From positions 28,393,344-28,457,343 of the forward strand of contig CM018051.1 of the NCBI GenBank assembly GCA_008638375.1: a DNA stretch of 64,000 bases, in the 5' to 3' direction. Numbering within the stretch: position 1 is the first letter of the stretch; every line of letters starts with the position of its first letter. The stretch comes from Nyssa sinensis. Taxonomy: Eukaryota; Streptophyta; Magnoliopsida; Cornales; Nyssaceae. The notes below the pieces were generated by a model, which made no database searches, had not been told where the DNA came from, and saw only the letters and a program-made list of their open reading frames with translations. The translations under genes were made by a program, and so were the position numbers. Of the stretch, positions 45,891-55,037 are shown piece after piece.

Positions 45891-46074
45891 TATAAATTGT
45901 GGTGGTCTACTTGTGACAAGTTTTGTGGAGCAGTCCGTAGGGCCAGAATTTATGATGAAGAAGCAGGAATTCTGGGCTGACCTATCAGGGGGTTCCTCTG
46001 TTCTGTCGCTCCAGTTGAGAACAGAGGTGAACCTCAAATGGAGATGGCTCACTCGAATTCAAGTAGAGAAGTTA

Positions 46075-46225
46075 TTATCCGTTCATCTAAAGGGTTGACC
46101 GAGTCTGGAACTTTATTCGAAAACTTAATGGCCATCCTTCGGGATGTTGTTATCTGTTATGATGGCACGGTGAGGAATGTATGTAGTAATTCGATTATCC
46201 AATTTGAGTATGGGGTCAAGGCTGA
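46075..46225 (+). pseudogene. Captured RNA polymerase largest-subunit fragment (Pol IV/V-like)
   Basis: In the frame 46038-46358, LFENLMAILRDVVICYDGTV is followed by RNVCSNSIIQFEYG. YDGTVRN...QF.YG is a conserved block of the largest subunit of cellular RNA polymerases. The SNSIIQFEYG continuation departs from the Pol II form and looks like the plant-specific Pol IV/V (NRPD1/NRPE1) type. Only about 50 codons match, and the residues on either side do not, as for one captured exon. No in-frame stop occurs within the match. Which subunit it derives from is uncertain. Confidence 0.55.
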
Positions 46226-46882
46226 AGAAGCTGATGAAACTAGATTTAAAATGGTTGGCCGACTCGATCAACATGCCGGTGTGTTTCTTCTACTTCCGAA
46301 CCGTGGACCAAAGATTAATCTGGTTGATTTGGATTGCATAATGGACACAGCATCCTAGGGTTGAGATAACCCGATCAGGTATGCTACTTTACTAAGTAAG
46401 GAATAGAATTAACTTAGGATTGATGTGCATATTGATTGAATGCTTTTGTGCTTATCTGCGGATAGAAGATCACGTAGGACTTAATTGCTTCCTTGAGTTG
46501 ATTGTTTACGTGTTTCCGTGCTCTTTATGATTATTGGGGAGTTGTGATTTACTTCTTGAGTTATTATCATATGTGATTTATGTTCTAAACGGTTTATTGA
46601 TATTGTGACACATGGGTTTGCGTAAGTGTTGAGATTGATTGAGTATGACACATAGCATTGTGGATGAAGTCTTGTAATTTGATCTTCATTGTGATGCATT
46701 ATTTAAAGTATGTTGCATGTGCTTTTGAAAGTGACGTTTCATTTGGACTGTATTATTGCATGATGAAATCATGGCATATTGGCATAGTGTGATTCCTTGA
46801 AAGCATAGTGTGGGTCAGCACGAGGTGCTGGTGCATTATGAGGGTGCAGATCCTGTGGTGAAAAACCCAAAATTGGCCATTA

Positions 46883-46978
46883 GGTACTCGCAAGCCTACG
46901 GGGTCCGGACCATAAAGCGAGACATATATTGGTACTTGCATGCCAACGGGGAAGAACCGTGAAGCAAGACATGGGTGT
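46883..46978. repeat. 48-bp direct repeat, two diverged units
   Basis: ggtactcgcaagcctacggg (46883) and ggtacttgcatgccaacggg (46931) start two tandem units that both continue into an 'aagc(g/a)agacat' block. Confidence 0.8.
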
Positions 46979-47774
46979 GACATTGAGATGCATGGGTGTG
47001 TCACGCATGTTGCCTGTGCATTGTGTTGATGAATTTGTGAACGTGATATAGGGTTTTATACAGATGTGTAGTTTGTATATTGCCATTATATTGTATGAAT
47101 GATTAGGGAGGCATGTAGATATACATGTACACTTGCACATGCCACGACTTAATTTTATTCCTTGCATTAGTATTGTACCATACCAGCATGTTGGCGCTGA
47201 CCCATTCGTGGGCACAGGTTTCAGATAAAGCATCCTGGTACGCGGGACTTGATGAAGTCTTGGAGAAAGGAGAGGAAATAAATTTGGAAGAATATTTGGG
47301 CCCTTAGGGTGTATTTTGATTTTATAAAGGATTGGTGTGTTTCTAAAAAGAATGGAAATGGTATTGTATATTGTAATAAATGATCTTTTAGTTTAAGTGT
47401 AGGAGTAGATGTGATGGATTGGATAATTAGACAATGTATATTTAACTTTGATAAGGTTGTGGCCATCGAGTGAGGATGGATTGTGATGTATTTATATTTA
47501 TATAATGTTATATGATGCATTGTGATTATCAGGGGGAAAAAGGTTCGAAAAACAAAGGAGATTCTGCCGAAATTTTTATAAAACGGGAATGTATGTGTAT
47601 TGATGGATGTATAGTTATGTTAGTGGAATCGACTTGTATCTAAATTAGCAAACTTAGTTAAAATTCATTAAATATTTATTTATTTATTTATTTACTCGTC
47701 TATTTATTTTCTTCTTTTGTTTCGCTTCAGTCGCGTCCCCGGGTTCGGTCGGGAATTCGGGGCGTGACAAAATA

Positions 47775-49108
47775 TACATTTCTTAAAATTAGCATACAAC
47801 TTTTCACATCTTAACACATCGAACACACATCTCAAATGCTCAATATGTTCATCTAAGTTCTTGTTGTACAATAGGATATCATAAAAGTACCCGACTACAA
47901 ATTTGCCTAGGAATACACGTAATACATGGTTCATTAATCTCATAAAAGTACCAGGCGAATTTGTAAGTCCAAATGGCATAACCAACCATTCATAAAGTCC
48001 ATATTTAGTCTTAAAAGCAGTTTTCTAGTTATCTCCCTTTTTCATTCTAATTTGATGATATCCACTTTTAAGATCTATTTTACTGAAAATAAATGAGCCA
48101 TGCAATTCATCAAGCATATCATCTAATCTAGGAATGGGATGACGATACTTTACCGTAATATTGTTGACCGCTCTGTAATCAATGCACATCCTCAAAGTCC
48201 CATCCTTCTTTGGCACTAGTAGCACTGGCACTGCACATGGGCTCATGTTCTCTCTCACGGACCCTTTGTTCATCAAATCTTCAACTTGCCTTTGAAGCTC
48301 CTTTGTCTCCTCCGGATTACTCCTATAGGCAGGTCGGTTTGGAATAACGGCTCCAGGTGAGAAATCAATTTGATGATCAATGCCTCTAGTGGGCGGTAAC
48401 CCATTCGGTATCCCCTTTGGAAATAGATCCTCGAACTCCTGCAACAAAGAAACAGCCGCCCTAGGAAGAGATTGGTTAGTTTCATCAAGATTAAAATAAG
48501 ATTCTTTGTAAACAAGAAAAATCATAGGCTGATCTGCTAAGAAAGCCCTCTTAACCTCATTCTCCTTTGCATAAAAATTCATCTTTGTCTCTAATTTTCT
48601 CTCTGCAGGTTCTCTTTCTTTTTTCTCTCGTTGCTCCACTCTCTTTTCTTTATTCTCAGCCACCTCTCTATTTTTTGTTTCACTCTCTTTTTTTCCTAAG
48701 GTTTCAGTTCACCCTTTCTTTTTCCTTAATCTCACTTTTAAGCTTCAGTTGGTCCTCATACACCTATTTTGGGGTTAAAGGAGCAAGCTTGATTGTCTTT
48801 CCATCCTTTACAAAGCTGTATCTGTTCCTAAACCCGTCATGAATCACCTTCCTATCATACTGCCACGGCCTCCCCAACAAAATATGGACATCATGCATAG
48901 GAACTACATTACAAAGCACCTCATCACTATACCTTCCAATGGTAAAAGCCACCAAAACCTGCTTATTGACCTTGACCTCCCCACATTCATTCAACCACTG
49001 CAACTTATAAGGTCTAGGATGCTTCAGTAAAGGTAAGCTCAACTTTTCAACTAGGGTGGTACTAGCCACATTGGTGCAACTTCCCCCATCTATAATCATA
49101 TTACACAC
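47775..49108 (-). pseudogene. gypsy-S pol 5' half: protease and reverse transcriptase
   Basis: 49108-48764 carries the aspartic protease region (IIDGGSCTNVAS at the active-site position, then LLGRPWQYDRKV). A Lys/Glu-rich linker follows (48663-48600). RT then runs from the EFEDLFP segment through RPAYRSNPEE, VPKKDGTLRMCIDYRAVN and [14 protein letters not shown] to MPFGLTNSP. The catalytic YFDD reads YFYD (near 47890), destroying the active site. The coding sequence is cut at 47774 by the solo LTR and resumes at 44256. Confidence 0.87.
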
Positions 49109-49164
49109 CGTGTTGTTTACATGACATCTTGTATGAAATATGTTCTCTCTCTGCTACTCCATAT

Positions 49165-50391
49165 CATCTACCTTAATTTGTGTATTGAGAGCACACCTGG
49201 TAACAAGAGACTCACCTTCTACGGGGTATTCCACTCCATCCTGATCACTAGCATTGACCAACTCGGGCATATCATCACCTCCCCATAACCACGCATAACC
49301 ATCACCTACTTGTTTGCACATTGAGACGTGATTTGCCCAAAACCAAAACATTTAAAACATTTAATATCTCTATTCCTTGAAGGTTGAAAATCTACTTTGG
49401 GTTTGTTCTTGCTAGTTCCCTCATCTTGTCTCTTAGGTGGTTCGGCCTTCCCTTTTGTTAGAGCTCGATCATTTCTATCCCATTTTGGTCTCCAAGGAGT
49501 GCTAGAAACTAAAGTATACCTTGCTGCCCCCTTTCTCTTTAATTGTCTCTCCACCTTCATAGCCATGTGCACCATGTCTTCTACCTCCACATAATGCTGC
49601 AACTCAACTACATTGGCTATATCTCTATTCAGACCACTTAAAAATCTAGCCATTGTGGCCTCCCGATCCTCCTCTACATTAGCTCGAATCACAACCACCT
49701 CGATCTCCATTTGGTAATCCTCTATACTCCTACTCCCTTGTGTAAGGTTTTGTAATTTTTGGTAGAGGTCTCTATAGTAGTGGCCAAGTACAAATCTCTG
49801 CCTCATGAGAGCTTTCAACTCACCCCATGTTTCTACAGGTCTCTCATAATTCCTCCTCCTATTGGTCACCAATTGATGCCACTAAATAATTACATAATCA
49901 GTGAACTCAATTACCGCCAGCTTACCCTTCTTCTCCTCTGAATAGTTGTGACAATAAGAAATCAACTCTATTTTCTCTCCCACTCTAAATAAGCTTCAGG
50001 ATCATTTCTACCTTGGAAAGATGGTATTTTAACTTTAATGCTCCCAAGGTTCCTATCAACCCCATCTCGCCCCCTTAGATTTCTCCAATGTCCTCTTCCA
50101 CACCTACCTCCTCTAGGTTTACCCATTTCACCCATTCCAACTTCAGATGCTATGTCTTCCTCAGCCTCATCATCTTCTTCATTCTCATACTCATGTTCAA
50201 TGATAGGCTCACGTCTCCTCCTATCTTACCCACCTTGCAAATTTCTAATCACGACCTCTTGTTGATCCATCCTATCCCTGATCTCCCCCATCACCAAATT
50301 CAACCATTTAAACTGTTGTTGCATGGCCTGCAATACAAATAATGGGTTAGCCGCGTCCTCTTTAGGTGTTGAGTCACTCTTATGAGACATT
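49165..50391 (-). pseudogene. gypsy-S gag
   Basis: The minus-strand start ATG is at 50391 (MSHKSDSTPKEDAANPLF). The N-terminal region has an acidic/Arg-rich stretch. The capsid-type retrotransposon gag domain includes FQGRNDPEAYLEWE, VIEFTDYV and WGELKALMRQRF (49870-49650). The zinc knuckle CFKCFGFGQITSQC (about 49340) has Gln in place of the usual His. Stops near 50227 and 49890 (Gln and Trp codons) interrupt it. Gag would form the particle that packages element RNA. Confidence 0.85.
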
Positions 50392-51301
50392 GTTCATGTC
50401 CTGCAAAACAAGGAAATGATGTTAGTGGTAAAAAGAAAACCACACACACTCTCTCACGTGTTACACTCAAATATTGTCACACCACTCGTGTTTCACTCTT
50501 TTGGGCTTTTCCAATACTATTCTCACCCACTCTTGCCTTTTACCTCTCCTGTTTTCCCTTTCAAGTTTGTGAAGAACTAGTTGAACTAAATCAAGACACA
50601 ACCTTGTATTATTCCAACCAGCATTAGAGTCAAGAAACAAGAAGGAAAAAAAATGACACGGATCTCAAAGAATTGTACGAGAAAAATAGCAATTAGGAAA
50701 CAAGATACTAAATAAAAATGACACTAATCTCAAAGAATTGTATGAAGAAAAGAGCAATTAGGAAACAAGATACTAAAGATGATATATTCAACCCCTTTGA
50801 AGATAGGGATCAATCAATACCAAATTTTTTGATTGTAAAGCATATCAAACATCCATAAGCGATTTTTTTTTTTTTTTACAACAACCCTTGATTACGCTGT
50901 CTCTTTTTTTTTTTTTTAAATACAGATTTGGTCACAAGCAGCAACAATAATTGTAAATTTCGAAAAAGATTGATCTGATTTCAACAACAAGAAACCGAAA
51001 TAGAAAGTCTAATTACAAAGATTATAGATATGGCAATTATAGATATGGAATTTAAAGTAAAGATTCGTGTAATCAATTAAAGAATTTGAATGTCTGAGTT
51101 CTTGAGTCAAATATACGGGTGGTCAATTGTGAGAATCACAGATCTAAATTCAAACACACGAAATTAACAAGAATGACGAAGGAATCACAAATCAGAATGA
51201 TGAACAATTCGTAGATCAGAATAGAAAAACCTAGACATGCCTCAGACAGAAACCAAATGCAAGAATTAAAAAGGATAAATCAGACCTGATTTGGAGTCTG
51301 A
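50392..51301 (-). other. gypsy-S 5' leader between PBS and gag
   Basis: About 0.9 kb of AT-rich, non-coding leader with poly(T) runs near 50865-50920 on the plus strand. A short imperfect direct repeat ('aagaattgta...caagatactaa', near 50665-50775) lies inside. I see no gene. Confidence 0.7.
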
Positions 51302-51313
51302 GCTCTGATACCA
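51302..51313 (-). other. gypsy-S primer-binding site (tRNA-iMet type)
   Basis: Minus-strand TGGTATCAGAGC, two bases from the LTR end at 51316. It confirms minus orientation and the position of the 5' LTR. Confidence 0.95.
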
Positions 51314-51315
51314 AA

Positions 51316-51790
51316 TGACGTGAATCCATAAGATCGAAATCCCTTGAACCCATGATCAAATTGAAACTTACCCATGAAAGCCAAATGATCTAGACCCGTT
51401 GAAAACTTGTTTCAAGAACCTAGATTTGAAGAGCGCCACAGAGGGTATGCCTTTGATAAGTTTGCAGTTCACTCAAGAACAAGAAGAGAAAACTGAAAAG
51501 TTCTCTATGCAGAAAGCTTCATTCACGTTCGTAGCCTCCAAATTGTGGCTACAAGTTCTTTTTAAAACCCTAGGGCCGAATAAGGCCTACATCAAATAAA
51601 AAACACGGGCTGAAAATCTTCAGGCCCAAAACGTCCTAAACTATTGACTAAAACTAATAAAAGAAATCCACTAAATGAGTTAAATAGGCCCAAATGCCTA
51701 CAACCATATAAACATAATATAGGCCCAAATGCCTACAACCATATAAACATAAAATAGGCCCACACGCCTATAGTTAAAAAAATAAAAAGT
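51316..51790 (-). repeat. gypsy-S 5' LTR shared with a second copy
   Basis: The 3' terminus TGACGTGAATCC (plus strand) is adjacent to the PBS, so it is the 5' LTR of the element below. Its upstream side is the pol tail of another element, so it is also that element's 3' LTR. A 35-bp tandem duplication ('taggcccaaatgcctacaac', about 51690-51760) is private to this copy. The upper boundary is approximate. Confidence 0.85.
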
Positions 51791-52026
51791 CTAAACAAAA
51801 CCACTAGGCTATGCCGCCACCCTCTGTAGCTTGTATCACATGGACTAAAGCTGGTTTTTCTTCTTTCAAGCCCATCGTGAATGTTGGGGACTTGCTCGAT
51901 AACTCGGCCCATGTGGATTGCACCAATCCTTGCATTGCTTCCCTTGATCTTCTTAGCTCTCGACCTTGTGATTGGCCCATCTAGAACCTGTAAAGGATCT
52001 TTAAGACTCGGTCCACCATGGTGCCC
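51791..52026 (-). pseudogene. Pol C-terminus of a second gypsy-S copy
   Basis: Minus-strand GPITRSRAKK...GLVQS-type tail with one frameshift (an extra base near 51940). It breaks at 52026, at the same pol position ('ccatggtgcccatca') as the copies at 318 and 917, against LINE sequence. Confidence 0.8.
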
Positions 52027-53052
52027 ATCAGCTTTCCTCCCTCTAGTTTGATTACTGGTTGCCGAATGGTTCTATCTTTGACAACATGGGTGAAAGAGTT
52101 ATATACAATTTTGGCTTGGGGAGAGATGCAAGGGTTAGTGTTATTATTCATAGTCATTAGTAGCGTTGGCCTGCAGCTAACTCGCCTCATCTCATCGAGC
52201 TGAAGAATAGCATGTCTCCTAATCTTCTTCCTTCCTCTAGGGAAGATCGAATTATCTAGACTCCTATTGCTAATGGGATTTTCTCCATCCGCTCGTCTTG
52301 GAATCTAACTCGTAGCAGTCGCTCTTCTGTTCCATGGTGGAAGTTAGTTTGGTTCCCTATGTTCATTCCTCATACTAGCATTATTCTTTGGTTGGCCATT
52401 CGTCATGCTTTACGTACTAAAGATAGAATTTTCCACCTCACTCGGGCTATTGATCGTCAGTGCCTCCTTTGCATGAGGAACAACAAAAGTAATGACCATA
52501 TGTTCTTCTCCTATTCCTTTTCTGCCAAAGTTTCGCATCATTTGCTTGGTAAAAGTGGCATCCATTGTCCAGCAGGTAGCTGGCCCCGTATTATGAACTG
52601 GGCTTGTATTACTTTTGTAGGGAATTCATTGGCTAGTTCCATTGGGAAGCTCACCTTAGCATGTACGGTTTATGTTGAGGGAAAGAAACTTAGGCTCTTC
52701 TCCAACCAGAAGCAATCTCCCCAAGGCATCATCACTCAAGTTCGAATATGATCCGTGGGAGGCTTTGCACCATTAAAGGAATTAATGTTTCTAGTCCTAA
52801 CCAGCTCCTTCAAAATACTTGGGGTTTGCCTAGTAGTATCTTCTAGTTTGTTTGTTGTTGTTCTTTAGTCCTTAGTTTTGTGTGTTGTTAGCTATTGTTC
52901 TGTTTGTTCTGTTTCCTTTGCTCTTAGCTTCGGGATGGGTTCCTTCTGCCTGTAGAAGTTATTATCTCCCCTGGCTCTGTTGAGGTTGCCCTCTGGTTTG
53001 TTGTTTCCTTTCTTTTCTTAATATACATTTACCTTTCAAAAAAAAAAAAAAG
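52027..53052 (+). pseudogene. LINE 3' end (third subfamily) with poly(A)
   Basis: Starts inside ORF2 (DYWLPNGSIFDNMGERV) and continues WKLVWFPMFIPH, ALRTKDRIFH and the zf-RVT region CLLCMRNNKSNDHMFF (last Cys replaced by Tyr). The 3' UTR has the hairpin at 52943-52958 and ends in a poly(A) at 53038-53051. Trp-to-TAG stops occur near 52052 and 52257. It diverges noticeably from LINE-A and LINE-B. Confidence 0.83.
52943..52958 (+). other. LINE 3' UTR hairpin (third subfamily)
   Basis: CTTCTGCCTGTAGAAG, identical to the LINE-A hairpin at 39570 although the surrounding UTR has diverged. Confidence 0.6.
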
Positions 53053-54316
53053 GTGTGTAGTATGATTATAGATGGGGGAAGTTGCACCAATGTAGCTAGT
53101 ACCACCCTAGTTGAAAATTGAGCTTACCTTTATTGAAGCATCCTAGACTTTATAAGTTATAGTGGTTGAATGAATGTGGGGAGGTCAAGGTCAATAAACA
53201 GGTTTTGGTGGCTTTTACCATTGGGAGGTATAATGATAAGGTGCTTTGTGATGTAGTTCCTATGCATGCTAACCATATTTTGTTGGGGAGGCCATGGTAG
53301 TATGACTAGAACGTGATTTATGACGGGTTTAGGAACAGATAAAACTTTGTAAAGGATGGAACAATAATCAAGCTTGCTTCTTTAACCCTAAAACAGGTAT
53401 ATGAGGACCAACTAAAGCTTAAAAGTGAGATTGAGCACAAAAAAAAAAAAGGTGAGGCTGAAACCTCAAGAAAAAAAAGAGTGAAGAAAAAAATAGAGAG
53501 GTGGCTGAGAATAAAGAAAAGAGAGTGGAGCAACGAGAGAAAAATATGAGTTTTTATGCAAAGGGGAGTGAGGTTAAGAGGGCCTTCTTAGCAGATCAGC
53601 CTATGACTTTTCCTGTTTACAAAGAATCATATCTTAATCTTGATGAAACTAACCAATCTCTTCCTAGTTTGGCTGTTTCCTTGTTGCAGGAGTTCGAGGA
53701 TGTATTTCCAGAGGAGATGCCTTATGCGTTGTCGCCTATTAGAGGCATTGAACATCAAATTGATTTAGTACCTGGAGCTATTATTCCAAACTGACCAGCC
53801 TATAAGAGTAATCCGGAAGAGACAAAGGAGCTTCAAAGGCAAGTTGAAGATTTGATGAGCAAGGGGTCCGTGAGAGAGAGTATGAGCCCATGTGTAGTAC
53901 TAGTGGGCTTGGAGGATGTGCGTTGATTGTTGAGCGGTCAACAATATTACAATAAAGTATCGTCATCCCATTCCTAGATTAGATGATATGATTGATGAAT
54001 TGTATGGCTCATGTATTTTCAGTAAAATAGATCTTAAAAGTGGATACCATCAAATTAGAATGAAAGTGGGAGAGGAATGAAAAACTACTTTAAAGACTAA
54101 ATATGGACTTTATGAATGGTTGGTTATGCCATTTGGACTTACAAATGCGCTTAGTACTTTCATGAGATTAATAAACCATGTATTACGTGCGTTCTAAGGC
54201 AAATTTGTAGTCGTGTACTTTGATGAACATATTGAGCATATGAGATGTGTTGAGGTGTGTTGCGATGTGAAAAGTTGTATGCTAATTTTAAGAAATGTAC
54301 CTTTTGTATGTAAAAA
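53053..54316 (+). pseudogene. gypsy-S protease-RT fragment, plus strand
   Basis: The only plus-strand gypsy-S piece. It begins at the protease (MIIDGGSCTNVAS), passes the Lys/Glu linker (frame 53501-53794, FYAKGSEVKRAFLADQP) and SPIRGIEHQIDLVPGA, then RT ([14 protein letters not shown] near 54020, MPFGLTNA), ending at the same residues where the solo LTR entered the other copy. It has frameshifts and a deletion around the VPKKDG motif (near 53905). It is cut at 54316 by a LINE poly(T). Confidence 0.85.
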
Positions 54317-54903
54317 ATTGTTTTTTTTTTTTTTTTGGTGCGTAAAAAAGATAAATAGAAGAAGAAAGAATATACAAGATCAAGAGGGCATTCCCTCGAA
54401 CAAGCTAGAGGGAAGGAAGGGCTTCTACAAGCAAAAGAGCTCCCGTCCCAAAGCTACAAAAAACATTACACATTAAAAATGCTACTTGGGAGAAACCAAA
54501 TACATTGAAGATGTCTATTGGAGTTTGAGTTTGCAATCCCTTTAGAGGAAGTGAGCCTGCCACGGATCATATCCTAGGTTTGAGCTAAGATGGCCTGAGG
54601 GTTTTTCTTTAACATGGTGAACAATCTGCTATTCCTTTCTCTCCAAATGTTATAGATTGTACAAGCTAGGGTAAGCTTGCTTATGGTTGAAGAGAACCTT
54701 TTTCCTTTGAATGTGTTGCTAGCCCAAAGAACGATCTGCTGCCAGTCCGCAGCAGGGCTTTGAAATCCACTTTTGGAGAGCAAATGGGACCATATGTTGG
54801 AAGTAAAATAACATGAGAAGAGAAGGTGGTTGTGACTTTCGTTCTCTCTCAAACAAAGAAGACATCTAGGATCATGGCCAAGATTTGAATAGAACATGGT
54901 CCA
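54317..54903 (-). pseudogene. LINE-A 3' end, 5'-truncated
   Basis: T-run at 54321-54337 (the poly(A) of a minus-strand LINE), hairpin at 54437-54422 with one G-U pair, and the ORF2 C-terminus CLLCLRENESHNHLLFSC with SKLTLACTIYNIWRERN. It is truncated at about 54903. No TSD is recognisable. It interrupts or abuts gypsy-S RT at 54316. Confidence 0.82.
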
Positions 54904-55030
54904 GGTGTTGCTAGTCATGCTCTAATCACACGGTCTTGATTCATCCACCAAACTTAGGTTCCTGTCTCCTTAGAACTTAAGGATACAAAAGTATGAGCAT
55001 ATAGAACAGATCCTGTTCAAGTGATAAACC
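54904..55030. other. Unassigned spacer
   Basis: About 125 bases between the LINE-A end and LINE-B ORF1. It may be LINE-B 5' sequence, but I have no second copy to compare. Nothing is recognised in it. Confidence 0.3.
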
Positions 55031-55037
55031 TCATTCA

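Larger units (their letters stand above)
44262..47769 (+). mobile_element. Solo LTR, 3.5 kb, carrying host-gene scraps
   Basis: TGTAGTGACTTG...GGGGCGTGACA with a perfect 5-bp TSD inside gypsy-S RT. It has no PBS, second LTR or transposon domain. Unlike the other LTRs it holds recognisable host coding fragments on its plus strand: a PPR repeat (45640-45890) and an RNA polymerase largest-subunit piece (46075-46225). It also has a long (TA)n (45066-45106) and a 48-bp direct repeat (46883-46978). The remainder is non-coding. Confidence 0.88.
41634..51790 (-). mobile_element. gypsy-S: nearly complete Ty3/gypsy element, split by a solo LTR
   Basis: Minus-strand order: 5' LTR (about 51790-51316), PBS (51313-51302), gag (50391 to about 49165), protease and RT (49108-47775), insertion (44262-47769), rest of RT, RNase H, integrase and C-terminus (44256-42061), 3' LTR (about 42060-41634). 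The protease-RT-RNase H-integrase order defines Ty3/gypsy. No chromodomain is evident after integrase, and the clade is not assigned. Multiple stops and lost catalytic residues make it inactive. Just beyond the 5' LTR lies another copy's pol tail. Confidence 0.9.
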
